Assembly: GCA_036873755.1 (NCBI GenBank)
Contig: JAVTVY010033740.1
Location: 62,001 to 126,000, forward strand
DNA: 64,000 nt
Source: Hanleya hanleyi
Taxonomy: Eukaryota > Mollusca > Polyplacophora > Lepidopleurida > Hanleyidae
Direction of reading: 5' to 3'
The stretch's first letter is position 1. Each line of letters starts with the position of its first letter. Both the position numbers and the translations under genes were made by a program. Below the pieces are notes generated by a model. The model did not search any database. It was given only the letters and a program-made list of their open reading frames with translations, and was not told the origin of the DNA. Below are positions 46,347 to 55,015 of the stretch, piece by piece.

Positions 46347-46352
46347 TTTATT
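46347..46352 (-). promoter_or_regulatory. Poly(A) signal of ZF1, left arm
   Basis: AATAAA on the minus strand, 100 nt after the stop of ZF1. A second AATAAA lies near 46148-46153, next to CAA microsatellites (46083-46129). Confidence 0.55.
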
Positions 46353-46451
46353 CTAATCATCGTCGGGCAGCCTAGGATACCGTTGAGGCAACATATCCTC
46401 AGATAGTTGTTTGTGCATTCTGAGTATCTATCAGTGCATGGGTGAATACAT

Positions 46452-47375
46452 TCACCCGATGGGAAGATTCCGTAATTTGGTCACGAAGAACGTAACATTG
46501 GTCACCCTCTCCACTGTCCACTTGGTGTTGGGGCGTTGTTGTTGGGCCCATTCCAAGGGATCCACGGTGTCCAGTTTCTCCAGCATCGTCTCTAGCGACG
46601 CCCGGTTAATGATGGTAAACGGTTGGTCAAATACCCGGATGTTACTGCTCGGGTAAAAATATCGGACTTGATCTGTCCCCTTATGCTGCAGTACATAACC
46701 AAACGCCAGATTTAATTTGAAGGACGTAGCTTGGTCATTGAAGATGGCTTCCACGTAGTTGCGTAGACGGGTGAGGTCAGTCAATCGGAAATTGTAGATA
46801 TCTTGAATAGGGCGATGACGGTGGAAACAATGCCGTATCATGGGCCAATGGCGCTGATAGATGTCACTCACTGGATGGGCGTCCTGTAAGAGATCGTTGG
46901 GAACATCCACCGCATCTTCCAGAAAATGTTCGTTGTTGTCAGGCGTATGACTGGGAACAGTAATGCTAGGGACCGGCTGGATATCTAGGCTCTTCTGAAC
47001 TGTGGGCATAGACGGGCTCTCCGTGATCGCATCACCAGTGGCATTCGTCTCCCCGGGCTCATCTTCACTAGGTCTGACCCTCATGGGTGCCTCTTTAGTG
47101 AAAAGTTGTCGCTCATACCGTGGTGATGGACTATGAAGCAAACGTTGGTGCTGTCTTAACTGACTGGGTCGTTTGAAAAGTTGACCACAACCGTTACATT
47201 GTTCCGTCGCGCCCTCGTGGAATGAGCGTTCGTGGCGCAGTAAATGATCCTCCCGATTGAATGACCGTGCGCAGGTTGTACAAGTATACCGAGCATCGTT
47301 GTGGGTGGAGGCCTCGTGGCGTCGTAAATTATCTAGACGAGTAAACAGCTTCTGCCAAGTTGTACAAGAGAACAT
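46452..47375 (-). CDS. C2H2 zinc-finger protein ZF1, left arm
   Basis: The protein has 307 residues from ATG at 47375, which is 45 nt downstream of TATAAAAG. An upstream in-frame GTG is not needed. Finger 1 has CTTW instead of CTTC (Cys7 is Trp), with H20 and H25 kept; fingers 2 (C32/C35/H48/H53) and 3 (C60/C63/H76/H81) are complete. A variable linker follows, then a C-terminal domain of about 150 residues with DIYQRHWPMIRHCFHRHRPI, DIYNFRLTDL, FKLNLAFGYVLQHK, RYFYPSSNIRVFDQPFTI, WAQQQRPNTKWTVERVTNVT and ending LPIG. I recall this domain upstream of B-family DNA polymerases in invertebrate mobile elements, but this is unverified. The role is probably DNA binding in the nucleus. Confidence 0.8.
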   Translation of the reverse strand: MFSCTTWQKLFTRLDNLRRHEASTHNDARYTCTTCARSFNREDHLLRHERSFHEGATEQCNGCGQLFKRPSQLRQHQRLLHSPSPRYERQLFTKEAPMRVRPSEDEPGETNATGDAITESPSMPTVQKSLDIQPVPSITVPSHTPDNNEHFLEDAVDVPNDLLQDAHPVSDIYQRHWPMIRHCFHRHRPIQDIYNFRLTDLTRLRNYVEAIFNDQATSFKLNLAFGYVLQHKGTDQVRYFYPSSNIRVFDQPFTIINRASLETMLEKLDTVDPLEWAQQQRPNTKWTVERVTNVTFFVTKLRNLPIG

Positions 47376-47419
47376 ATCGGCTGTGGATCTGGAAATGATG
47401 AATGCCGTAAAAATTCCCA

Positions 47420-47427
47420 CTTTTATA
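47420..47427 (-). promoter_or_regulatory. TATA box of ZF1, left arm
   Basis: TATAAAAG on the minus strand, 45 nt before the ATG, right at the edge of a 20-bp repeat array. Confidence 0.75.
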
Positions 47428-47434
47428 CGTTTTT

Positions 47435-47756
47435 CCGTGACATTCGTGTCTTTTCGGCAACCTCCGTGTCTCTTCGGTCACCTCCGTGTCTTTTCGGTGA
47501 CGTCCGTGACTCTTCGGGCACCTCCGTGTCTCTTCGGTAACCTCCGTGACATCTTCGGTCACCTCCGGGTCTCTTCGGTGACCTCCGTGACATCTTCGGT
47601 AACCTCCGTAACTACCCGGCTGTTCCCGTGTAAACCCGGGTGGATCTCCGTGTCTCTTCGGTGACCTCCGTGACATCTTCGGTCACCTCCGTGTCTCTTC
47701 GTTGACCTCCGTGACATCTTCGGTCATCTCCGTGTCTCTTCGGTCACCTCCGTACC
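47435..47756. repeat. 20-21-bp repeat array upstream of ZF1, left arm
   Basis: About 14-15 units alternate between GAAGAGACACGGAGGTSACC (20 bp) and GAAGATGTCACGGAGGTCACC-type (21 bp) on the minus strand. They are interrupted at about 47607-47650 by a unique stretch. The array ends 8 bp from the TATA box. Confidence 0.85.
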
Positions 47757-47830
47757 GTCAACGATCAGCATGTAGACATATAGAGTATGTACGGCATGTT
47801 ATGGTATTCATCAGTGCATGAGTGACGCAT

Positions 47831-48715
47831 TCAGCCGATGGGGTGGTCGGTCAGCTTGGTAACGAAAAACGTAACATTGGTCACCCTCTCTACGACCCAT
47901 TGTGTGTTGGGGCGTTGTTGTTGGGCCCATTCCAAGGGATCCACGGTGTCCAGTTTCTCCAGCATCGCCTCTAGCGACGCCCGGTTAATGATGGTAAACG
48001 GTTGGTCAAATACCCGGATGTTACTGCTCGGGTAAAAATATCGGGCTTGGTCTGTGTCCTTATGCTGTAGCACATAACCAAACGCCAGATTCAACTTGAA
48101 GGCCGTAGTTTGATCGTTGAAGATGGCTTCCACGTAGCTGCGTGGACGGACGAGGTCGGTCAGTCGGAAATTGTAGATATCTTGAGTAGGGCGATGACGG
48201 TAGAAACAGTGCCGGATCATGGGCCAATGGCGTCGATAGATGTCACTCATTGGATGGTCTTCGTGTAACAGATCGCTAGGAACATTTATGGGTTCGTGTA
48301 CTTTGCCCTCCACGTCGTACAAAATCTGGCCCAAGGTCTTGTCGTCGGAATTTGACTGTTGAATTAGGGCGACATCATGATCGGCCCTCGTGCGATGGGT
48401 GGGAGTTCCCCCTGTCTTGATATTGGTGCCTCCGGGCTCTTCTACCTGCAAACGTGGCTGCGGAACAGGGTGTCGTGTGCGTTGGTGTCGCAGCAACTGA
48501 CTGGTCAGTTTGAAAAGCCGACCACATTCTTCGCATGGACGGTTGGGTACTTCATGGCGTGCACGTGTGTGACGCTGTAAATGACCCGGGCGCTGAAACG
48601 ACAGTGTACATATCGTACAGCTATACCGGGTGGTTCCTTCGTGCTTGGTAGCCTCATGGCGGCGCAAGTCGTGCAGACGAGTGAATGATTTCGAGCACGT
48701 AGTACAAGTGAACAT
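47831..48715 (-). CDS. C2H2 zinc-finger protein ZF2, left arm (intact)
   Basis: The protein has 294 residues. Three complete fingers lie at the N-terminus: C4/C7/H20/H25, C33/C36/H49/H54 and C61/C64/H77/H82. A Pro- and charge-rich linker follows. From about residue 144 the same C-terminal domain as in ZF1 begins: VPSDLLHEDHPMSDIYRRHW, DIYNFRLTDL, FNDQTTAFKLNLAFGYVLQH, RYFYPSSNIRVFDQPFTIIN, WAQQQRPNTQWVVERVTNVT. The stop comes directly after DHPIG. TATAAAAG at 48768-48761 and an 8-unit repeat array precede it. It is the only one of the four zinc-finger copies without a visible defect. The likely role is a nuclear DNA-binding protein of the mobile element. Confidence 0.85.
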   Translation of the reverse strand: MFTCTTCSKSFTRLHDLRRHEATKHEGTTRYSCTICTLSFQRPGHLQRHTRARHEVPNRPCEECGRLFKLTSQLLRHQRTRHPVPQPRLQVEEPGGTNIKTGGTPTHRTRADHDVALIQQSNSDDKTLGQILYDVEGKVHEPINVPSDLLHEDHPMSDIYRRHWPMIRHCFYRHRPTQDIYNFRLTDLVRPRSYVEAIFNDQTTAFKLNLAFGYVLQHKDTDQARYFYPSSNIRVFDQPFTIINRASLEAMLEKLDTVDPLEWAQQQRPNTQWVVERVTNVTFFVTKLTDHPIG

Positions 48716-48760
48716 CTTGGTGGTTGACAGAGTGTCTGATGAAACGGCCAGGCCGCTTCC

Positions 48761-48768
48761 CTTTTATA
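48761..48768 (-). promoter_or_regulatory. TATA box of ZF2, left arm
   Basis: TATAAAAG on the minus strand, 46 nt before the ATG. It is the same octamer as at ZF1. Confidence 0.75.
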
Positions 48769-48784
48769 GCACGCTAGCTGGTAT

Positions 48785-48950
48785 CATGTTCGGGCACCTC
48801 CGTGTCTCTTCGGTGATCTCCGTGACATCTTCGGTGACCTCCGTGTCTCTTCGGGCACCTCCGTGACATCTTCGGTGACCTCCGTGACATCTTCGGGCAC
48901 CTCCGTGTCTCTTCGGCCACCTCCGTGTCTTTTCGGGAAGTGACCGAAGG
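48785..48950. repeat. 20-21-bp repeat array upstream of ZF2, left arm
   Basis: About eight units of the same type as upstream of ZF1, starting about 17 bp beyond the TATA box. Confidence 0.85.
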
Positions 48951-49087
48951 GACTCGGAAGTGAACGACATTGTGGGAAAAACCCCACAGACAGGTCAGTA
49001 CATGTGCTAACATGTTCACACTCCGTCACCGAAAAGACACGGACTGAAGATGGCGGACCTCGCCCGGTGGTGGTGGTGGTGGTGGGA

Positions 49088-49420
49088 GCTCCCGTGTGGC
49101 AGAGCTCTTGGATCGGAGCACTTGGAGCTCAAAGCGTGTGGAGCTCAGAGCTCGGAAGTGACATTTGCATATGACCTCTGTGAGGTCACTTCCGCTTCCG
49201 TTCACGTGACCGGAACTGACCTTTGACCCCGGCGCGCGCTAACAATACCGGATAAAATTGCGCGCCGGGGTCAAAGGTCAGTTCCGGTCACGTGAACGGA
49301 AGCGGAAGTGACCTCACAGAGGTCATATGCAAATGTCACTTCCGAGCTCTGAGCTCCACACGCTTTGAGCTCCAAGAGCTCCGATCCAAGAGCTCTGCCA
49401 CTGCTGAAGTTCCTGGACGA
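49088..49420. promoter_or_regulatory. Centre of the palindrome, divergent control region
   Basis: The two arms meet around a 22-bp spacer (49238-49259) with GGCGCGC / GCGCGCC at its edges. Near it, on both sides, are TTGACCCCGG (half-site type), CACGTG, GGAAGCGGAAGTGACC (ETS-like), TGACCTCTGTGAGGTCA and ATATGCAAAT (octamer). It lies between two outward ZF2 genes, so it may serve both. Function is inference. Confidence 0.5.
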
Positions 49421-49514
49421 GTCCGCCATCTTCGATCCTGTCTTCTTGAGGATGTGGTACAGCACATGTCTGTGGGGTTTTCCCCACAATGTCGTTCACT
49501 TCCGAGTCCCTTCG

Positions 49515-49672
49515 GTCACTTCCCGAAAAGACACGGAGGTGGCCGAAGAGACACGGAGGTGCCCGAAGATGTCACGGAGGTCACTGAAGACGTCACGGAG
49601 GTGCCCGAAGAGACACGGAGGTCACCGAAGATGTCACGGAGATCACCGAAGAGACACGGAGGTGCCCGAACA
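49515..49672. repeat. 20-21-bp repeat array upstream of ZF2, right arm
   Basis: Mirror of 48785-48950, about eight units. Confidence 0.85.
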
Positions 49673-49690
49673 TGATACCAGCTAGCGTGC

Positions 49691-49698
49691 TATAATAG
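49691..49698 (+). promoter_or_regulatory. Altered TATA box of ZF2, right arm
   Basis: TATAATAG, against TATAAAAG in the left arm, 46 nt before the ATG at 49744. Confidence 0.6.
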
Positions 49699-49743
49699 GG
49701 AAGCGGCCTGGCCGTTTCATCAGACACTCTGTCAACCACCAAG

Positions 49744-50583
49744 ATGTTCACTTGTACTACGTGCTCGAAATCATTCACTCGTCTGCACGACTTGCGCCGC
49801 CATGAGGCTACCAAGCACGAAGGAACCGCCCGGTATAGCTGTACGATATGTACACTGTCGTTTCAGCGCCCGGGTCATTTACAGCGCCACACACGTGCAC
49901 GCCATGAAGTACCCAAGCGTCCATGCGAAGAATGTGGTCGGCTTTTCAAACTGACCAGTCAGTTGCTGCGACACCAACGCACACGACACCCTGTTCCGCA
50001 GCCACGTTTGCAGGTAGAAGAGCCCGGAGGCACCAATATCGAGACAGGGGGAACTTCCACCCATCGCACGAGGGCCGATCATGATGTTGCCCTAATTCAA
50101 CAGCCAAATTCGGACGACAAGACCTTGGGCCAGATTTTGTACGACGTGGAGGGCAAAGTATACTTCGTGGACGAACCCATAAATGTTCCTAGCGATCTGT
50201 TACACGAAGACCATCCAATGAGTGACATCTATCGGCGCCATTGGCCCATGATCCGGCATTGTTTCTACCGTCATCGCCCTATTCAAGATATCTACAATTT
50301 CCGACTGACCGACCTCGCCCGTCCACGCAGCTACGTGGAAGCCATCTTCAACGATCAAACTACGGCCTTCAAGTTGAATCTGGCGTTTGGTTATGTGCTA
50401 CAGCATAAGGACACAGACCAAGCCCGATATTTTTACCCGAGCAGTAACATCCGGGTATTTGAACAACCGTTCACCATCATTAACCGGGCGTCACTCGACG
50501 TGCTGAAAACTAGTTGCAATGGTTCCCAGGTATGGTGACCAATATTATTTTCGTTGCTGTGACCGACCACCCCCATCGGCTGA
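49744..50583 (+). pseudogene. ZF2, right arm: C-terminally broken copy
   Basis: Three complete fingers and most of the C-terminal domain match the left copy. It keeps YFVD in the linker where the left copy has H. After FTIINRASL the sequence departs: a segment of roughly 100 nt, present in the left copy, is replaced by unrelated bases, and the frame ends at 50538 (264 codons). The end of the domain (CCATCGGCTGA) is still visible at 50573-50583, out of frame. Expressed, it would make a protein that lacks the conserved NVTFFV...HPIG end. Confidence 0.8.
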
Positions 50584-50754
50584 ATGCGTCACTCATGCAC
50601 TGATGAATACCATAACATGCCGTACACACTCTATATGTCTACATGCTGATCGTTGACGGTACGGAGGTGACATACGGGAATGACCAGCTGAATCACGGCG
50701 GAACTTGCAGGTGACACGGGCGACCAGAAGATCCATCCGGGTGAGAACAGTGAG

Positions 50755-50990
50755 CGGAGGTGACCGAAGAGACACGGAGGTGACCGAAGATGTCACGGAG
50801 GTGCCCGAAGAGACACGGAGGTTACCGAAGATGTCACGGAGGTCACCGAAGAGACCCGGAGGTGACCGAAGATGTCACGGAGGTTACCGAAGAGACACGG
50901 AGGTGCCCGAAGAGTCACGGACGTCACCGAAAAGACACGAAGGTGACCGAAGAGACACGGAGGTTGCCGAAAAGACACGAATGTCACGGA
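50755..50990. repeat. 20-21-bp repeat array upstream of ZF1, right arm
   Basis: About twelve units. It is shorter than the left mirror, which has additional units around the interruption. Confidence 0.85.
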
Positions 50991-50996
50991 AAAACG

Positions 50997-51004
50997 TGTA
51001 AAAG
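50997..51004 (+). promoter_or_regulatory. Altered TATA box of ZF1, right arm
   Basis: TGTAAAAG where the left arm has TATAAAAG, 46 nt before the ATG at 51050. Confidence 0.6.
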
Positions 51005-51049
51005 TGGGAATTTTTACAGCATTCATCATTTCCAGAATCCACATCCGAT

Positions 51050-51966
51050 ATGTTCTCTTGTACAACTTGCCAGAAGCTGTTTACTCGTATAGATAATTTA
51101 CGACGCCACGAGGCCTCCACCCACAACGATGCTCGGTATACTTGTACAACCTGCGCACGGTCATTCAATCGGGAGGATCATTTACTGCGCCACGAACGCT
51201 CATTCCACGAGGGCGCGACGGAACATTGTAACGGTTGTGGTCAACTTTTCAAACGACCCAGTCAGTTAAGACAGCACCAACGTTTGATTCATAGTCCATC
51301 ACCACGGTATGAGCGACAACTTTTCACTAAAGAGGCACCCATGAGGGTCAGACCTAGTGAAGATGAGCCCGGGGAGATGAATGCCACTGGTGATGCGATC
51401 ACGGAGAGCCCGTCTATACCCACAGTTCAGAAGAGCCTAGATATCCAGCCGGTCCCTAGCATTACTGTTCCCAGTCATACGCCTGACAACAACGAACATT
51501 TTCTGGAAGATGCGGTGGATGTTCCCAGCGATCTCTTACAGGACGCCCATCCAGTGAGTGACATCTATCAGCGCCATTGGCCCATGATACGGCACAATTT
51601 CCACCGTCATCGCCCTATTCAAGATATCTACAATTTCCGACTGACTGACCTCACCCGTCTACGCAACTACGTGGAAGCCATCTTCAATGACCAAGCTACG
51701 TCCTTCAAATTAAATCTGGCGTTTGGTTATGTAATGCAGCATAAGGAGACAGACCAAGTCCGATATTTTTACCCGAGCAGTAACATCCGGGTATTTGACC
51801 AACCGTTTACCATCATTAACCGGGCGTCGCTAGAGACGATGCTGGAGAAACTGGACACCGTGGATCCCTTGGAATGGGCCCAACAACAACGCCCCAACAC
51901 CAAGTGGAGAGGGTGACCAATGTTACGTTCTTCGTGACCAAATTACGGAATCTTCCCATCGGATGA
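51050..51966 (+). pseudogene. ZF1, right arm: frameshifted near the C-terminus
   Basis: All three fingers are complete here, including Cys7, which is Trp in the left copy. The protein matches the left copy until PNTKW, where a 7-nt deletion (near 51905) shifts the frame to a stop at 51916 (288 codons). The remaining domain end to LPIG is readable out of frame up to 51966. AATAAA follows at 52066-52071, mirroring the left arm. Confidence 0.8.
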
Positions 51967-52065
51967 ATGTATTCACCCATGCACTGATAGATACTCAGAA
52001 TGCACAAACAACTATCTGAGGATATGTTGCCTCAACGGTATCCTGGGCTGCCCGACGATGATTAG

Positions 52066-52071
52066 AATAAA
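52066..52071 (+). promoter_or_regulatory. Poly(A) signal of ZF1, right arm
   Basis: AATAAA, 100 nt after the original stop position. CTT/GTT-type microsatellites follow at 52289-52333. Confidence 0.5.
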
Positions 52072-52479
52072 CGGTTAAAAGCGAACATGACCGAAGATGG
52101 AACTTTCTGAAATGGAGACTTCTGATTGGACAAGAATACATCTACCGGACAGGAACGAATATGACAGATGCAAATGGTGGCCTCTGATTGGACAAGAGTC
52201 TTCTTGAATTGTAAATATACCCAACGCGGCTCCCCCAGCGTGGGTATGATGTAACATTGGAGAGAATAAACTATAAGAAAAAACTTCTTGTTGTTGTTGT
52301 TCTCTCATGTCTCATCCTTGTTGTTGTTGTTGTACTCTCTCCGGTCTGTTAAGGCGTAACGACGGACGTCACTGCATTTCGAAGAATGAGTGACAATTCC
52401 ATGGAATATCCAGAAAATCAGAGCTTCTGTCCTATTTCACCAGGGCGTTGAAGCATTGAGCTTGGTGTTGGCGGGCGTT

Positions 52480-53015
52480 GCTACAAGATGACACCTCACA
52501 CGACGCATTCGGACCAAGGATGGTCCATCTCTACACCAAATACCTTCCTTGACTGCCCCAAAATACCCGCTTTCGCTACTACTCGTACTGACGACGTCAC
52601 CAATGATGTCACAGATGCGGCGGACATGCCTCAAATCGGGGTGTACACCCCGAGAGCTACAACATGACACCTCCCACGACGCATTCGGACGAAGGATGGT
52701 CCATCTCTACACCAAATACCATCCTTCACTGCCCCCAAAATGCCCTCAAATCGGGATGTGCCCCCGAGAGCTACAAGATGACACCTACCACGACGCATTC
52801 GGACCAAGGATGGTCCCTCTCTACGCCAAATATCATCCTTCAGTGCCCTAAAATGCCCACTTTCGCTACTACTCGTACTGATGACGTCACCGATTACGTC
52901 ACAGGTGACGTGGGAAGCTCCCAAATCGGGGTCTACACCCCGAGAGCTACAAAATGACACCTCCCAGGACGCATTCGGACCAAGGATGGTCCCTCTCTAC
53001 CCCAAATACCTTCCT
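52480..53015. repeat. CRE-containing tandem repeats, right arm
   Basis: Mirror of 45335-45945. It has fewer complete units. Paired TGACGTCA palindromes are partly altered (TGACGACGTCACC near 52590, ACTGATGACGTCACC near 52880). Confidence 0.75.
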
Positions 53016-53330
53016 TCACTGTCCCAAAATGACCACTTTACTTACTACACCCAACTGCGCATGCGCAGATTGACGCGACTTGCACTCAAAAACACGCCGT
53101 TCTGACTCTACCCCACACAAGCTTCACTTGGACAACTTCCACGACTCATTCCGACCCTTAGCGGTCCATCTCTACCCAAACACACCCCCACATACCCCTC
53201 CAAAATGCCTGCTTTCTATACTTCGGCCAGACTGCGCATGCGCAGAATATTGAAAACGGACGAACCATTAGTCCAGTCGGATGCTCCTCCACGAGAGCTT
53301 CAAAATAAGACCTCAAACGACACCATAGGA
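53015..53330. repeat. NRF-1-type tandem repeats, right arm
   Basis: GCGCATGCGC at 53057-53066 and 53234-53243, the mirror of 45000-45330. Confidence 0.7.
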
Positions 53331-53596
53331 TCATTAGGGCTCACTTATACCCCAAAATGCCCCCCTCCCCCCCCCGACCCTCCCTTTTTTATTTTTTTAT
53401 TTATTTATTTCTGTGAAAACACCCGATTGACTGGATAGGCAGGCCCCGATAAGCCCGGGGGACCGATATTAGCTCTTTGGAATAGAGTCGATAGGGGTAT
53501 ATTCTAGGGTTGATGCTATGTGTATACTGTGGAAATATGTTCGACCTTGGTGGGATTCCAGCTTACAATGGACATTGGCAAGTGCGCGCAATTTGA

Positions 53597-53709
53597 CCAA
53601 TCAGCGTACCGTATTTTAACCAATTAGATTGTCTCAAATTGAGCCAATGGAAGAGATTATCTCAAGCCATTCTAGCCAAATGAAATTGAAGTATGGCCGA
53701 CCATATAAA
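53597..53709 (+). promoter_or_regulatory. Promoter of right H3: three CCAAT boxes and TATA
   Basis: CCAAT at 53597-53601, 53620-53624 and 53644-53648, and CATATAAA at 53702-53709. The spacing equals that of the left arm. Confidence 0.8.
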
Positions 53710-53775
53710 CCTGGCGGTTTTTACGAATTTCACTCATCTTTTCACTCGCTGCAAAGAAGACAACATTGAACAGAG

Positions 53776-54170
53776 ATGGCTCGTACCAAGCAGACCGCCC
53801 GTAAATATACCGGAGGGCAGGCTCCTAGAAAACAGCTCGCCACCAAGGTAGCCAGGAAGAGCACCCCTGCAGCCGGAGCTATGAAGAAGACCCACAAATA
53901 CAGGCCTGGAACAGTGGCAATTCGTGAAATCAGACGTTACCAGAAGAGCACCGAGCTTCTCATCCGCAAGCTTCCATTCCAACGTGTTGTGCGAGAAATA
54001 GCCCAACTTATGAGGCCCGATATGAGATTCCAGATGTCCACCGTCATGGCACTTCAGAGGCTAGCGAAGCTTACTTGGTGGAGATATTTCAAGATGCGAA
54101 CATGTCCGCTATCCAAACCAAACGACAGACGATGATGCCAGTAGACATGCAGATAGCTGTAGAGGGGTAA
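53776..54170 (+). pseudogene. H3: Divergent histone H3, right arm: frameshifted
   Basis: It shares Tyr10, Gln14, Val24 and Arg79 with the left copy, so these changes are older than the split of the arms. It keeps Pro66, which the left copy has lost, and has Ile48. One G is missing in the codons for LQEAS (near 54057), so the last third is read in a wrong frame and ends at 54135 after 119 residues. The original end (GTAGAGGGGTAA) is visible at 54160-54170. The alpha-2 and alpha-3 helices of the histone fold are partly lost. Confidence 0.85.
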
Positions 54171-54205
54171 CCACGTGGTAAAAAAAAACAAAAAAACAAA
54201 ACCCC

Positions 54206-54221
54206 GGCCCTTTTCAGGGCC
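54206..54221 (+). promoter_or_regulatory. Histone mRNA 3' stem-loop, right H3
   Basis: GGCCCTTTTCAGGGCC followed by AATCA, then CCCGAAAGAGG. It is identical in the stem to the left copy. Confidence 0.88.
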
Positions 54222-54379
54222 AATCATCTGTCCCGAAAGAGGTGACTTCTAACTAAGCACGAAAACACCAGTTCTTACATAGCCAGTATGGAGATATACC
54301 CATACAGGCATTTCGCCGTATATTGTATAATACATATAATTGCACGAGTCCATGTTCCGTGTTTTTTTTTGTTTTTTGT

Positions 54380-54720
54380 TTTTTTCCCGTAGAAAATGTA
54401 TATACATCCACCCATGCACCCAGACCCCGATAAGCCCGGGGACGGATATTAGCCCCTTTGGGATAGGGTTGATAGGGTTTTTCCCCTATTGTAGGGTAAA
54501 GTCCGTGTTCCGCTTTTTTCTGGAGAAACTTTTACATGCACCCACCCATGCACCCAGACCCCGATAAGCCAGGGACCGATATTAGCCCTTTGGGATAGGG
54601 TTGATAGGAGTTTTCCCCTATTGTAGGGTAAAGTCCGTGTTCCGCTTTTTATATTTTCGGTACAAATCCTAATTTTACATGCACCCACCCATGACTGGAT
54701 CGCCCTCGAGGAGCGCTTCA
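54380..54720. repeat. Outer tandem repeats, right arm
   Basis: Mirror of 43520-43990 with about one unit fewer. Confidence 0.8.
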
Positions 54721-55009
54721 CTTTGGTACCTCACTCGACCACTAGGGGCCCCTCTCGCCCCTGAAGATTGCTGAACATTCTCATGAAAACCCACGTATTT
54801 GGGATTACTTTCTGTCCGCGGAGGCAGACCGCATCACCGCCAAACCGCATCACCGCGGAGGAATCCCCTAACATAAAAACCCCAGCCCTAACATGTCTAA
54901 ACATGATCCAAGGTCAAAGACGAAAGGATACAGGTCAAGTGCACTCAATGACCTTTGACCTCTGTGACCTCCCCGTCAATCAGACCCTTCCCGGTAGTTA
55001 TATACTACT

Positions 55010-55015
55010 GAAGGG
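55010..55015. repeat. Right target-site duplication GAAGGG
   Basis: It follows the right terminus TTATATACTACT. A caution is that GAAGGGTCT also occurs inside the terminal repeat at about 43192-43200, so part of the match could be chance. Confidence 0.65.

Larger units (their letters stand above)
43174..55009. mobile_element. 11.8-kb palindromic Polinton-like element with 6-bp target duplication
   Basis: The arms 43174-49237 and 49260-55009 are inverted copies over their whole length. The ends read AGTGGTATATAACTATCGGG and, in reverse complement, AGTAGTATATAACTACCGGG. The bases just outside are GAAGGG on both sides (43168-43173, 55010-55015). A 6-bp target duplication with AG-starting ends is what Polinton/Maverick transposons show. 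Inside, each arm has a histone H3 gene and two C2H2 genes, all pointing outward. No polymerase, integrase, protease or capsid ORF is present, so the element is non-autonomous. The right arm is about 314 bp shorter, through loss of repeat units and small deletions. The assignment to Polintons is inference from the ends and from the zinc-finger family. Confidence 0.72.

Noticed and set aside
47375..47420. Longer ZF1 start upstream of MFSC
   Set aside because: The extension starts at GTG, overlaps the TATA box and is not shared as a coding start by ZF2.
47329..47676. Arg/Glu-rich ORFs in the 20-bp arrays (also 48764-49029, 49365-49685, 50705-51092)
   Set aside because: All six frames are partly open because of the repeat; the sequences are low complexity, and they lie upstream of promoters.
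48785..48950. CRISPR-like array
   Set aside because: Units are contiguous at 20-21 bp without spacers, and the DNA is animal; it is a minisatellite.
43174..55009. Palindrome as a pure assembly or read foldback artefact
   Set aside because: The arms differ by many substitutions, a 7-nt and a roughly 100-nt change, and repeat-unit numbers, and the ends have a 6-bp duplication. It still deserves long-read confirmation.
43174..55009. Ordinary tandem histone cluster
   Set aside because: Only H3 is present, strongly diverged, with no H4, H2A, H2B or H1 and with zinc-finger genes as neighbours.
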